A DNA stretch of 33,220 bases, taken from the NCBI GenBank assembly GCA_021325475.1, contig JAJPHA010000092.1, forward strand, positions 1-33,220. Reading direction: 5' to 3'. The notes beneath the pieces were generated by a model. The model was not told the DNA's origin, did no database searches, and saw only the letters and a list, made by a program, of their open reading frames with translations. Position 1 is the stretch's first letter; the number at the start of each line of letters is the position of its first letter. This document shows, piece after piece, positions 19,366-29,841 of the stretch. The position numbers were made by a program, and so were the translations under genes. This DNA is from Rhodanobacteraceae bacterium. Lineage in GTDB: Bacteria; Pseudomonadota; Gammaproteobacteria; Xanthomonadales; Rhodanobacteraceae.

Positions 19366-20444
19366 GTCTGCCGCGCGACCGACGCTGGCAGTGGCTGGTG
19401 CTGATCGTCCTGATCGGCGGGCTGATCTGGCTGCTCGCGCCGGTGCTGACGCCGTTCGCGATCGCGGCGGCGTTCGCCTACCTGTTCGATCCGCTGGCCG
19501 ACCGGCTCGAACGCGCGCGCGTGAGCCGCACCACCGCGGTGAGCCTGATCTTCCTCGCCCTGAGCCTGCTCCTGCTGCTGGCCCTGCTGCTGCTCGTGCC
19601 GTTTCTCGAGCGCCAGGTCGTGACCCTGATCCGGCGCGTGCCGGATGCGATCGCCTGGCTGCAGAACGACGCCGTGCCGTGGCTCAACGCGCGCTTCGAT
19701 CTCGAGCTCGAGGCGCCGGACGTGCAGCAGATCGCGGCGGTGCTGCAGCAGCACTGGAAGGAGGCCGGCGGCGTCGCCGCCGCGGTGCTCGCGCAGGTGT
19801 CGAAGTCGGGTGTGGCGCTGGCGCAGGCGATCGTGCATCTGGTGGTGGTGCCGGTGGCGTTCTTCTATCTGCTGCGCGACTGGGACCTGATGATCGCGCG
19901 GGTCGGCGAGCTGCTGCCGCGCGCGGTCGAGCCGACCGTGGCCCGGCTGGCGCGCGAGGCGGACGACACGCTGAGCGGCTTCGTGCGCGGCCAGCTCTCG
20001 GTGATGCTGGTGCTCGGTGCGCTGTACGCGCTGGCGCTGTGGGCGGTCGGCCTCGACGTCGGTCCGCTGATCGGCATCGTCGCCGGCCTGATCAGCTTCA
20101 TTCCCTACCTCGGTGGCATCACCGGCGTGCTGATGGGCGTGATCGCCGCGGTGGTGCAGTACCACGACTGGCTGCACGTGATCCTGGTGCTGGTCGTGTT
20201 CGTCGTCGGCCATGTGCTCGAGGCCTACGTGCTGGTGCCGCGCCTGGTCGGCGGCAAGATCGGCCTGCATCCGCTGGCGGTGATCTTCGCCGTGCTCGCC
20301 GGCGGCGAATTGTTCGGCTTTCTCGGCGTGCTGCTCGCGTTGCCGCTGGCCTCGGTGACGATGGTCCTGCTGCGCTACGCGCACGAACGCTATCGCGCCA
20401 GCGGGCTGTACACCCAGCCGCCGCCGGCCGCGCCCGGGGCATGA
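19362..20444 (+). CDS. AI-2E/PerM-family transporter-like membrane protein
   Basis: This 360-residue protein has the AI-2E transporter family pattern. Three N-terminal helices come first (WLVLIVLIGGLIWLLAPVL; TTAVSLIFLALSLLLLLALL), then a soluble segment, then a block of helices with the conserved GLISFIPYLGGITGVLMGV and VLVPRLVGGKIGLHP motifs. Members include PerM and sodium/proton antiporters; few are true AI-2 exporters, so no substrate is claimed. It overlaps both neighbours by 4 bp (ATGA) and precedes hda, an arrangement I recall from related bacteria. Confidence 0.9.
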   Translation: MSLPRDRRWQWLVLIVLIGGLIWLLAPVLTPFAIAAAFAYLFDPLADRLERARVSRTTAVSLIFLALSLLLLLALLLLVPFLERQVVTLIRRVPDAIAWLQNDAVPWLNARFDLELEAPDVQQIAAVLQQHWKEAGGVAAAVLAQVSKSGVALAQAIVHLVVVPVAFFYLLRDWDLMIARVGELLPRAVEPTVARLAREADDTLSGFVRGQLSVMLVLGALYALALWAVGLDVGPLIGIVAGLISFIPYLGGITGVLMGVIAAVVQYHDWLHVILVLVVFVVGHVLEAYVLVPRLVGGKIGLHPLAVIFAVLAGGELFGFLGVLLALPLASVTMVLLRYAHERYRASGLYTQPPPAAPGA

Positions 20445-21133
20445 GCGGGCAGTTGCCGCTCGCGCTGCGCTGGCCGGCGCAGCAGCGGTTCGAGACCTTC
20501 CTGCCCGGCGACAACGCCGCCGCCGTCGCGGCGGTGCGCGAGGCCGCGGCGGCGACCGGCGCCGGCGTGTTCCTGGCCGGCGCGCCGGCCACCGGCAAGA
20601 GTCATCTGCTGCTCGCGGCCTGCGCCGACGCGGCGGCGCGCGGGCGCAGCGCGCAGTATCTGCCGTTGGCGAAACTGGCGAGTGATCGCGCGGCGGCCCT
20701 GCGCGCGATCGGCGGCAGCGCGCTGATCGCGATCGACGACGTCCAGGAAGTCGCCGGCGACGCCGGCGCCGAGCACGCCCTGTTCGATTTGTATAATCGT
20801 GGAAAAGCGGAAAGATCCACTCTGCTGTTCGCCGCGGTCGGCGCGCCGGGCCGGCTCGGCATCGTCCTGCCGGATCTCGTGTCGCGGCTGTCGGCCTGCA
20901 CCCAGCTCGCCCTGCGCCCGTTGGCCGAGGCGCAGCGTCGCGAGGTGCTGCGCCGGCGCGCGGCGGCGCGCGGGTTGGCGCTCGACGAGGCGGTGCTCGA
21001 CTGGCTGCTGACCCGCACCGAGCGCGATCTCGGCAGCCTCGCCGCGCTGCTCGAGCGCATCGACCGCGAATCGCTCGCGGCCAAGCGCCGCATCACCGTG
21101 CCGTTCCTGCGCCGGCTACTGGACCGCGCCTAA
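20441..21133 (+). CDS. hda: DnaA regulatory inactivator Hda
   Basis: This 230-residue AAA+ protein binds the DNA clamp and stimulates ATP hydrolysis by DnaA after initiation, preventing re-initiation. The clamp-binding motif QLPLAL is at residues 4-9. Walker A is GAPATGKS (47-54), Walker B is [10 protein letters not shown], and sensor and lid regions follow ([25 protein letters not shown]). It lacks the DnaA DNA-binding domain. The ATG overlaps the preceding stop by 4 bp. Its 3' end overlaps the end of convergent murU by 18 bp. Confidence 0.94.
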   Translation: MSGQLPLALRWPAQQRFETFLPGDNAAAVAAVREAAAATGAGVFLAGAPATGKSHLLLAACADAAARGRSAQYLPLAKLASDRAAALRAIGGSALIAIDDVQEVAGDAGAEHALFDLYNRGKAERSTLLFAAVGAPGRLGIVLPDLVSRLSACTQLALRPLAEAQRREVLRRRAAARGLALDEAVLDWLLTRTERDLGSLAALLERIDRESLAAKRRITVPFLRRLLDRA

Positions 21134-21790
21134 CCGCCGGTCGAGCTCGGCCAGACGCTCCGGCGTGCCGACGTCGTCCCAGACGCCGCGCCAGTGACTG
21201 CCGCCGACGCGGCCGGCGCGCATCGCCGCGCGCAGCACCGGCGCGAGCGGAAACACGCCGGGCGCGCGGTCGGCCAGCAGTTCCGGCCGGTACACGCCGA
21301 TGCCGGCGAAGGTCAGGCGCGGGCCCGGTTCGTCGAACAGACGGCCGTCGCGCAGCACGAAATCGCCCGCCGGATGGTGCGCCGGATTGTCGACCACGAC
21401 GAGATGCGCGAGGCCGTCGGGATTTTGCGGCAAAGTGGAAAAATCAAAATCGCTGAAAATGTCGCCGTTCACGGCGAGGAACGGCCCGTCGCCGAGCAGC
21501 GGCAGCGCCTGGCGCATGCCGCCGCCGGTCTCGAGCGGCTGCGGGCCCTCGTAGGAGTAGCGGATGCGCAGGCCGAAGCGCGCGCCGTCGCCGAGCGCGG
21601 CGGGAAACGCCTCGGCCAGATGCGAGGTGTTGATCACGACCTCGCGCACGCCGGCCGCGGCCAGGCGCTCCAAGTGCCGCTCGATCAGGCGCTTGCCGCC
21701 GGCGCAAAGCAGCGGCTTCGGCGTCGTGTCGGTGAGCGGCCGCATGCGCTCGCCGCGGCCGGCGGCGAAGATCAGCGCGCGTGTGATCAC
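21116..21790 (-). CDS. murU: N-acetylmuramate alpha-1-phosphate uridylyltransferase MurU
   Basis: This 224-residue nucleotidyltransferase makes UDP-MurNAc from MurNAc 1-phosphate in the recycling route that bypasses MurA/MurB and lowers fosfomycin sensitivity in pseudomonads. The signature [20 protein letters not shown] is at the N-terminus, the metal-binding aspartate is in [11 protein letters not shown], and [12 protein letters not shown] is near the end. The start is GTG 21790, overlapping the amgK stop (GTGA). The MurNAc-1-P specificity is inferred from pairing with amgK; glucose-1-P or mannose-1-P enzymes look similar. Confidence 0.9.
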   Translation of the reverse strand: MITRALIFAAGRGERMRPLTDTTPKPLLCAGGKRLIERHLERLAAAGVREVVINTSHLAEAFPAALGDGARFGLRIRYSYEGPQPLETGGGMRQALPLLGDGPFLAVNGDIFSDFDFSTLPQNPDGLAHLVVVDNPAHHPAGDFVLRDGRLFDEPGPRLTFAGIGVYRPELLADRAPGVFPLAPVLRAAMRAGRVGGSHWRGVWDDVGTPERLAELDRRLGAVQ

Positions 21791-22824
21791 GGCGCGGCGG
21801 CGAGGGCGGCGGACGCCGGCCGGGCGAGGTCGCGGCCGTCGACGGCGCGCTCCAGCAGATCGGCGAGCGCGGCGAACTCGGCGTAGCGGCGCGCGACGCG
21901 CAACGTGTAGCGCCACACCCGCGGCAGATCGCCGAGGTACTGCGGCTTGCCGTCGCGGTACCACAGCCGGCAGAAGATGCCGAGCACCTTGAGGTGGCGC
22001 TGCAGGCCCATCCAGTCGAACCAGCGGCGGAACCGCGCCGGTTCGACGCGCGCCACGCCGGCGGCGGCGAGCCGCTGCCGGTAGGTCTCGACCCAGGCGT
22101 CGATGCGCGCCTCGTCCCAGACGATGTAGCAGTCGCGCAGCAGGGAGACGAGATCGTAGGTGATCGGTCCGTCCACGGCGTCCTGGAAGTCGATGATGCC
22201 GGGATTGTTCTGCGCGACGATCAGCAGGTTGCGGCTGTGGAAATCGCGGTGCACGAACGCGCGCGGCTGCGCCAACGCCTCGGCCACCAGCCGGCGGAAC
22301 GCGAGTTCGATCGTGTCCCATTCCTCGCAGGCGATGGCGACGCCGAGGTGCCGGCGCAGGAACCACTCGGGCATGAGCTCGAGCTCGGCGACCAGCCGGC
22401 CCTCGTCGTACCGCGGCAGCCCCTGCACGTCGACCGCGGTCTGCATGCGCAGCAGCGCGGCGAACGCATCGGCGTACAGCGCGTCCACGCTGGCATCGTT
22501 CAGTTCCGCGAGGTAGATGCGCGCGCCGAGATCCTCCATCAGCACGAAGCCCTGGCCGCGGTCCACGGCCAGCACCTCGGGCGCGTGCAGGCCGGCGGCA
22601 CGCAGGCGCCGATCGATCTCGAGCCAGGGTTCGAGCGGCTCCTTGTCCGGCGGCGCGTTCATCGCCACCACACTGTGCGTGGCGGCGCCGTCGGCGCAGG
22701 TCGCGCGCCAGTAGCTGCGGAAGCTGGCGTCGGCCGACGCGGGAGCGAGCGTGAACGGGTGCGGGGCGAGGTGCGCCGCGACGAAACGCTCCAGTGCGCG
22801 GCGGCGGTCGGCGGACAGGGTCAT
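21787..22824 (-). CDS. amgK: N-acetylmuramate/N-acetylglucosamine anomeric kinase AmgK
   Basis: This 345-residue protein belongs to the aminoglycoside-phosphotransferase-like kinases. AmgK phosphorylates recycled MurNAc at C1, and MurU then uridylylates it. The catalytic loop is [11 protein letters not shown], and the metal-binding DFG-like motif is [22 protein letters not shown]. The N-terminal lobe has [13 protein letters not shown]. It overlaps murU by 4 bp and is divergent from rrf2. In pseudomonads amgK-murU lies near lptD-surA, which is not seen here. Function rests on gene pairing and family resemblance. Confidence 0.9.
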   Translation of the reverse strand: MTLSADRRRALERFVAAHLAPHPFTLAPASADASFRSYWRATCADGAATHSVVAMNAPPDKEPLEPWLEIDRRLRAAGLHAPEVLAVDRGQGFVLMEDLGARIYLAELNDASVDALYADAFAALLRMQTAVDVQGLPRYDEGRLVAELELMPEWFLRRHLGVAIACEEWDTIELAFRRLVAEALAQPRAFVHRDFHSRNLLIVAQNNPGIIDFQDAVDGPITYDLVSLLRDCYIVWDEARIDAWVETYRQRLAAAGVARVEPARFRRWFDWMGLQRHLKVLGIFCRLWYRDGKPQYLGDLPRVWRYTLRVARRYAEFAALADLLERAVDGRDLARPASAALAAAP

Positions 22825-22841
22825 GGCGGCAGTGTATCGGT

Positions 22842-22870
22842 TTGACCGCGGCGGGATAAATCAGTACTAT
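22842..22870 (+). promoter_or_regulatory. Sigma-70-type promoter of the rrf2-suf operon
   Basis: TTGACC (22842-22847) and TACTAT (22865-22870) are spaced by exactly 17 bp, in an AT-richer patch of the amgK/rrf2 gap. A start near 22877 would leave a leader of about 57 nt before rrf2, which has GGAG at 22923-22926, 7 nt before its ATG. Confidence 0.7.
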
Positions 22871-22878
22871 TTCGGTAC
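22864..22878 (+). promoter_or_regulatory. Candidate operator over the suf -10 element
   Basis: A GTAC-N7-GTAC dyad (22864-22867, 22875-22878) covers the -10 hexamer and start region. Rrf2-family regulators of Fe-S genes often repress their own promoter from such a position. The sequence does not fit the E. coli IscR type 1 site well, so the match to this regulator is inference. Confidence 0.4.
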
Positions 22879-22933
22879 CATATCGACGTCCGCGCCGTCG
22901 GCCGAGGGTGCGGCGCGGACCCGGAGAACCGAC

Positions 22934-23380
22934 ATGCTCCGCGTCAGCAAGCTCACCGATTACGCCACCGCGGTGATGGCGGCGCTGGCCGATGCGCCGG
23001 CGCGGGTACACAGCGCGCAGGAGCTCGCCGAGCGCGTGCGGCTGGAACTGCCGACGGTGAGCAAGCTGCTGAAGCAGCTCGCGCACGCCGGTCTGGTCGA
23101 TTCGTTCCGCGGTGTCAACGGCGGTTATCGCCTGGCGCGCGCGTCCGAGCGGATCAGCGTCGCCGACATCGTCACCGCGATGGAAGGCCCGATCGGCATG
23201 ACCGAGTGCAGCGCGCAGAGCGGGCTGTGCGGGCTCGAGCCGCACTGCGGCGTGCGCGTCAACTGGCAGCGCATCAACCAGGCGATCGCCGAGGCGCTCG
23301 CCGGCGTGAGCCTGGCGGACATGTTGAAACCGTCGCGCCGCCGCGGCGCGATCCCGATCCACGTCGCGCCGTCGCTGTGA
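22934..23380 (+). CDS. Rrf2-family SUF operon regulator
   Basis: This 148-residue protein has an N-terminal winged helix ([41 protein letters not shown]). The three Cys expected to hold an Fe-S cluster are C92, C99 and C105 ([16 protein letters not shown]). It fits the SUF-regulator subgroup of Rrf2 described from Xanthomonas and relatives, which senses Fe-S status and controls the operon it heads. ATG 22934 has a well-placed GGAG site. sufB follows after 43 bp with no terminator. Confidence 0.94.
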   Translation: MLRVSKLTDYATAVMAALADAPARVHSAQELAERVRLELPTVSKLLKQLAHAGLVDSFRGVNGGYRLARASERISVADIVTAMEGPIGMTECSAQSGLCGLEPHCGVRVNWQRINQAIAEALAGVSLADMLKPSRRRGAIPIHVAPSL

Positions 23381-23423
23381 CGCGCCGCCGCGCGGCGGCC
23401 GGGCAACGGCAAGGTACGAATCC

Positions 23424-24859
<1,436 letters not shown>

Positions 24860-24863
<4 letters not shown>

Positions 24864-25491
24864 ACGCGGCGCGGCCGAGCCATTGGGATGCGGTCTACCT
24901 CGACAAGCGCGAGGCGCAGACGAGCTGGTTCCGGCCGCACCTGGACGTGTCGCTGCGTCTGATCGACGGGCTGCGCCTGCCCAAGGATGCGCCGCTGATC
25001 GACGTCGGCGGCGGACGCGCCACCCTGGTCGACGATCTGCTCGCGCGCGGGTTCGCCGACGTCAGCGTGCTCGACCTCGCCGCGCCGGCGCTGGCGGAGG
25101 CGCGGGCGCGGCTCGGCCCGCGCGCCGCGGCGGTGCGCTGGCTCGTCGCCGACGTGACCACGGCCGAGCTGCCGGCGGCGCGCTATGCGCTCTGGCACGA
25201 TCGCGCGGTGTTCCATTTCCTGGTCGATGCCGCAGCGCGCGCGCGCTACGTCGCGCAGGCCGCGCGTGCGCTCCGTCCCGGCGGCCATCTGATCGTCGCC
25301 ACCTTCGCCGCCGACGGTCCCGAGCGCTGCAGCGGCCTGCCGGTGCGGCGCTACGACGCGGCGAGTCTCGCGGCGGAATTCGCGCCCCGGTTCGCCGCGA
25401 TCGACCGCGCGCGCGAGGAACACACCACGCCATGGGGCGCGGTGCAGCCGTTCACCTACGTCGTCCTGCGTCGCAGCGAATCCGGGAATCC

Positions 25492-25495
<4 letters not shown>
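24860..25495 (+). CDS. Class I SAM-dependent methyltransferase inside the suf operon
   Basis: This 211-residue protein has the Rossmann methyltransferase fold. SAM motif I is IDVGGGRA (47-54), an acidic end of strand 2 is in VLDLAAPAL, and motif III-like [13 protein letters not shown] comes later. The N-terminal pattern [20 protein letters not shown] belongs to a group of small methyltransferases whose eukaryotic relatives include protein lysine methyltransferases; the substrate here is unknown. It overlaps sufB and sufC by 4 bp each (ATGA), so it is translated as part of the SUF set. Base composition matches its neighbours. No Fe-S or PLP motif is present. Confidence 0.88.
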
Positions 25496-26259
<764 letters not shown>

Positions 26260-26260
26260 G

Positions 26261-27403
26261 GTGGACGCCGCGCTGCTCGAGGAATTCGGCCTGGGCGACG
26301 CGCGCGAGCGTGCCGAGTCCTGGCGCTACAGCGCGCAGGCGTTGCGCGCCCTCGGCGCGCAGTCGTTCGTCGCCGCCGACGCCGCCGCCACGCCGCCGCC
26401 GGCGCTGATGGAGCGCTGCGACTGGGCCGAGACGCGCGGCCGGCGCCTGGTGTTCGTCAACGGTCGCCTGTCCGCGGCGCATTCCGATTGGCGCGCGCTG
26501 GCGCAGGCGCGGCCGGAGGTGCGCATCGACTCCGGCCCGGCCGGTGCCACCGTCATCGTGCTGCCGGCGGGCCGAACCGGATTGCTGCACATCGTCTGGG
26601 CGAGCGTCCCCGGCGCGGCGCCGGGCCGCTGGAACGCGACGTGCGCGATCCGTCTCGAAGGCGGCACGGCGCACGTGATCGAGCAGCACCTCGCGGCGCC
26701 GGGCGCCGACGTGCTCGGCGCGCTCGGCTCCGAACTCGAAGTCGCCGCGGGTGCCGCGCTGCATCTGACCGTGCTGAGCGATCTGCCGGCCGCCGCGTCG
26801 CTCTACCGCCGCGTGCGCGCCACGCTGCGCGAACGCGGCGTGCTGTGCACGACCCACGCGCTCGGCGGCGGGCGCCTGCAACGCTTCGATTTCGCCTGCG
26901 ACCTCGCGCAGCCGGAGGCGCGCTGCGAGCTGCGCGGCGTGTTCGCCGCGCAGGGACGCGAACACATCGACGCGCATCTGGAGGTGCGCCATGCCGCGCG
27001 CGATACGGCGAGCGACGTGCTCTGGCGCGGCGTCGCCGACGGTCGCGGGCGCGGCGTCCTGCACGGCGCGATCCGCGTCGAATCCGGCGCCGATGGCGCC
27101 GACGCGCGGTTGCAGACCAAGAACCTGCTGCTGTCGCCGCACGCCGAGATCGACGCCCAGCCGGTGCTCGAGATCCACGCCGACGAGGTCAAGGCCAGCC
27201 ACGGCGCCACGGTCGGCCGGCTCGACGAGCGTGCGCTGTTCTATCTGCGTTCGCGCGGCGTGCCGGAGCGTGCGGCGCGGGCGATGCTGATCGAGGGATT
27301 CTGCCGCGAGGCGTTCGCCGTGCTCGATGATGCCGCGCTCGGCGCGCGCCTCGATACTTGGCTCGCCACACACGTGGCGGCGGGCGGGGAGCGCCGGCCG
27401 TGA
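26261..27403 (+). CDS. sufD: Fe-S cluster scaffold subunit SufD
   Basis: This 380-residue partner of SufB and SufC is more diverged in its N-terminal half, as usual. The C-terminal block is clear: KASHGATVGRLDERALFYLRSRG with H314, equivalent to E. coli H360 needed for cluster assembly, then AARAMLIEGFCREAF. The start is GTG 26261, one base after the sufC stop, giving MDAALLEEFGLGDARERAESWRYS, where the WRYS motif is typical of SufD N-termini. The stop overlaps the sufS GTG start. Confidence 0.94.
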   Translation: MDAALLEEFGLGDARERAESWRYSAQALRALGAQSFVAADAAATPPPALMERCDWAETRGRRLVFVNGRLSAAHSDWRALAQARPEVRIDSGPAGATVIVLPAGRTGLLHIVWASVPGAAPGRWNATCAIRLEGGTAHVIEQHLAAPGADVLGALGSELEVAAGAALHLTVLSDLPAAASLYRRVRATLRERGVLCTTHALGGGRLQRFDFACDLAQPEARCELRGVFAAQGREHIDAHLEVRHAARDTASDVLWRGVADGRGRGVLHGAIRVESGADGADARLQTKNLLLSPHAEIDAQPVLEIHADEVKASHGATVGRLDERALFYLRSRGVPERAARAMLIEGFCREAFAVLDDAALGARLDTWLATHVAAGGERRP

Positions 27404-28644
27404 ACGCCGTGCAGCAACCGCAGGCGTCGTTCGATCCGCTGCGCCTGCGCGCGGATTTCCCGCTGCTCGCGCGCGAGGTGCACGGCAAGCCGCTCATCTA
27501 CTTCGACAACGCCAACACCGCGCAGAAGCCGCAGACGGTGATCGACGCGGTCGACGACTTCTACCGGCGGCACAACGCCAACGTCGCGCGCGCCGTGCAC
27601 ACGCTCGGCGAGGAGGCGACCGCGGCCTACGAGGCCGTGCGCGACAAGCTCGCGCGTTTCCTCAACGCGCCGTCACGCGACGAGGTGATCCTGACCAGCG
27701 GCACGACCCAGGCGATCAATCTGGTGGCCTACAGCTACGCCCTGCCGCGCCTCGCGCCGGGCGACGAGATCCTGGTCACGACGATGGAGCACCACGCCAA
27801 CATCGTGCCGTGGCAACTGGTGTGCGAGCGCACCGGGGCGAAGCTCGCGGTCGCACCGATCACGCCGCGCGGCGAGCTGATCGTCGAGGAGTTCGTCGCG
27901 CGCCTGACGCCGCGGGTCAAGCTCGCCGGCGTGGTCCACGTCTCGAACGTGCTCGGCACGATCAATCCGGTGCGCGAGCTGGCCCGCGCCTGTCGCGCGC
28001 GCGGCGTGCCGCTGCTGGTCGACGGTTCGCAGGCGGCGCCGCATCTGCCGCTCGACGTGCAGGCGCTCGGCTGCGACTTCTACGCGCTGACCGGCCACAA
28101 GCTGTTCGGGCCGACCGGCACCGGCGCACTGTGGGCCCGGCGTGAACTGCTGGAAGCGATGCCGCCGTTCCTCGGCGGCGGCGAGATGATCAGGAGCGTG
28201 CGCTTCGACAAGACCACGTTCGCCGATCCGCCGCACAAGTTCGAGGCCGGCACGCCGAACATCGCCGGCTTCGTCGGCCTCGGCGCCGCGCTCGACTACG
28301 TCGAGGTGCTCGGGCGCGAGCGCATCGCCGCCTACGAGCGCGATCTGCTCGCCTACGCCAGCGCCGCACTCAAGGCGGTGCCGGGCGTGCGCCTGTTCGG
28401 CGAGGCGCCGCACAAGGCGGCGGTGCTGTCGTTCCTGATCGACGGCGCCCACGCGCACGATCTCGCCACCTTGCTCGATCAGGAAGGGGTCGCGGTGCGT
28501 TCCGGTCACCATTGCGCCCATCCGCTGATGCAGTTCTACGGCGTGCCGGCGACGCTGCGCGCCTCGCTCGCGTTCTACAACACACGCGAGGAGGTCGATC
28601 GGTTCATCGCCGCGCTCGGCCGCGTGCGCCGGCTGCTCGGCTGA
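27400..28644 (+). CDS. sufS: Cysteine desulfurase SufS
   Basis: This 414-residue PLP enzyme (group II) takes sulfur from cysteine for cluster assembly. The PLP lysine is K234 in LTGHKLFGPTG, and the persulfide cysteine is C372 in RSGHHCAHPLM, as in E. coli (K226, C364). The GTG start at 27400 overlaps the sufD stop (GTGA). No sufE or sufU lies nearby, so its sulfur-acceptor partner must be encoded elsewhere or be replaced. Confidence 0.97.
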   Translation: MNAVQQPQASFDPLRLRADFPLLAREVHGKPLIYFDNANTAQKPQTVIDAVDDFYRRHNANVARAVHTLGEEATAAYEAVRDKLARFLNAPSRDEVILTSGTTQAINLVAYSYALPRLAPGDEILVTTMEHHANIVPWQLVCERTGAKLAVAPITPRGELIVEEFVARLTPRVKLAGVVHVSNVLGTINPVRELARACRARGVPLLVDGSQAAPHLPLDVQALGCDFYALTGHKLFGPTGTGALWARRELLEAMPPFLGGGEMIRSVRFDKTTFADPPHKFEAGTPNIAGFVGLGAALDYVEVLGRERIAAYERDLLAYASAALKAVPGVRLFGEAPHKAAVLSFLIDGAHAHDLATLLDQEGVAVRSGHHCAHPLMQFYGVPATLRASLAFYNTREEVDRFIAALGRVRRLLG

Positions 28645-28764
28645 CAGGGCCGACCGGACATGACTTGCGACACTGGGCGGGCCGCGCCGGTCCGGCATGC
28701 TGCGCGTCGGGCCGGCAGCGCGACGCGCGCGCCGGGCGTATCCTGGATCTCGGCGAGGAACACG

Positions 28765-29307
28765 ATGAGCGTGGTGGCATCCGAACTCGGCCTGACGTTT
28801 CGCGCGGCGACGCCCGCCGACATCGACGCGGTGGTGGCGTTGGTCGAATCGGCCTACCGCGGCGAGGCCAGCCGCGCCGGCTGGACCACCGAGGCCGATC
28901 TGCTCGACGGTCAGCGCGTCGATCGCGAAGGCGTCGCCGAGATCGTCGCCAAACCCGGCAGCCGCGTGCTGCTTGCCGAGCGCATGGGCGAACTCATCGC
29001 CTGCTGCCACATCGAAGTCCAGGGCGCGGCGTGCTACTTCGGCATGTTCGCGGTGCGGCCGACGCGGCAGGGCGGCGGCATCGGCAAGCAGGTGCTCGGT
29101 GAGGCCGAACGCATCGCCCGCGAGGAATGGCGCTGTGCGCGGATGGAGATGACGGTGATCTCGCTGCGCGAGGAATTGATCCGCTGGTACGAACGCCGCG
29201 GCTACCGTCGTACCGGCATCCACAAGCCGTTTCCCTACGGCGACGAACGCTTCGGCATACCCAAACGCGCGGATCTGCGCTTCGAGCTCCTGGTGAAACC
29301 GTTGTGA
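28765..29307 (+). CDS. GNAT-family N-acetyltransferase
   Basis: This 180-residue acetyltransferase has the acetyl-CoA loop VRPTRQGGGIGKQVL (about residues 94-108) and the late helix block ELIRWYERRGYRRTG. ATG 28765 has GAGGA 5 nt upstream; a longer in-frame start at 28660 has no site and adds a low-complexity leader. It follows sufS by 120 bp and precedes the Rieske gene by 10 bp, so it probably belongs to the same transcript. The substrate is unknown. Confidence 0.88.
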   Translation: MSVVASELGLTFRAATPADIDAVVALVESAYRGEASRAGWTTEADLLDGQRVDREGVAEIVAKPGSRVLLAERMGELIACCHIEVQGAACYFGMFAVRPTRQGGGIGKQVLGEAERIAREEWRCARMEMTVISLREELIRWYERRGYRRTGIHKPFPYGDERFGIPKRADLRFELLVKPL

Positions 29308-29317
29308 GCGCCGCGCC

Positions 29318-29635
29318 GTGAACTGGATCCGCGTGTGTGCCGAAGGCGAGTTGTTGCCGGGGGAATTCAGGGTCGTCTACGACGGCGACGTGGCGATCGC
29401 GGTCTACAACATCGACGGCGCATGGTACGCGATCGAGGACGTCTGCACCCACGACGGCGGCGAGCTCGCCGGCGGCGAACGCCACGGCTTCGAGATCGAG
29501 TGCCCGCGTCACGGCGCGCGCTTCGACCTGCGCACCGGCGCGGCGCTGTGCCCGCCGGCCTACACGCCGGTGGCGACGTTTCCGGTAAAAGTGGAAAACG
29601 GCGCAGTGTATACCCGCGACGATCGCTGGGACTGA
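29318..29635 (+). CDS. Rieske-type [2Fe-2S] ferredoxin
   Basis: This 105-residue soluble protein has a complete Rieske motif: C43-x-H45, then 16 residues, then C62-x2-H65 (CTHDGGEL and ECPRHGARF). It resembles the small ferredoxin subunits annotated for aromatic dioxygenases, but no oxygenase is nearby, and its position at the end of the suf operon suggests a role as electron donor or Fe-S partner. The start is GTG 29318, 10 bp after the GNAT stop, without a clear ribosome-binding site, so it is probably translationally coupled. Confidence 0.93.
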   Translation: MNWIRVCAEGELLPGEFRVVYDGDVAIAVYNIDGAWYAIEDVCTHDGGELAGGERHGFEIECPRHGARFDLRTGAALCPPAYTPVATFPVKVENGAVYTRDDRWD

Positions 29636-29652
29636 GGTCCGGCCGCGGGGAG

Positions 29653-29681
29653 TTGACAGGTCGTCTCGAATAAATGAGAAT
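29653..29681 (+). promoter_or_regulatory. Promoter of the iron-regulated porin-flavin operon
   Basis: A perfect TTGACA -35 (29653-29658) is followed after 17 bp by GAGAAT (29676-29681), a moderate -10 that lies inside the Fur box. The start would be near 29688, leaving a leader of about 150 nt with no other gene recognised in it. Confidence 0.65.
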
Positions 29682-29691
29682 CGTTCTCATT
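29673..29691 (+). promoter_or_regulatory. Fur box
   Basis: AATGAGAATCGTTCTCATT is a 19-bp dyad with perfect 8-bp arms (AATGAGAA/TTCTCATT) around a 3-nt centre. It matches the classical Fur-binding core seen in pseudomonads and xanthomonads. It covers the -10 and start site, so Fur with iron should block transcription of the porin and the genes behind it. Confidence 0.9.
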
Positions 29692-29841
29692 ACGATTACC
29701 ACGCGCTTTCGCATGCCGCCTGGAAACGCGGCGTGCGGTCGCGGATCGCGTCGTCGCCGCCGGTCGCGAGTGGCGGCCGAACGCCGCCGATCCGGCGCGC
29801 GACGCCTTGGGACCCCAATCACAAAAATGGAGGAGTGGAAA

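Noticed and set aside
20441-21133. A second DnaA
   Set aside because: The protein is 230 residues, has the N-terminal clamp motif, and lacks the C-terminal DNA-binding domain, so it is Hda.
27673-29223. A 516-residue open frame opposite sufS and the GNAT gene
   Set aside because: This is a shadow of two well-supported genes; its composition is typical of reverse frames in GC-rich DNA.
29318-29635. Ferredoxin subunit of an aromatic-ring dioxygenase locus
   Set aside because: No oxygenase or reductase subunits are in the window; the context is the SUF operon.
29674-29841. An N-terminal extension of the porin starting at an ATG inside the Fur box
   Set aside because: The start would lie upstream of the likely transcription start, and the extension is Arg-rich; the ATG at 29842 has a strong ribosome-binding site and a signal peptide.
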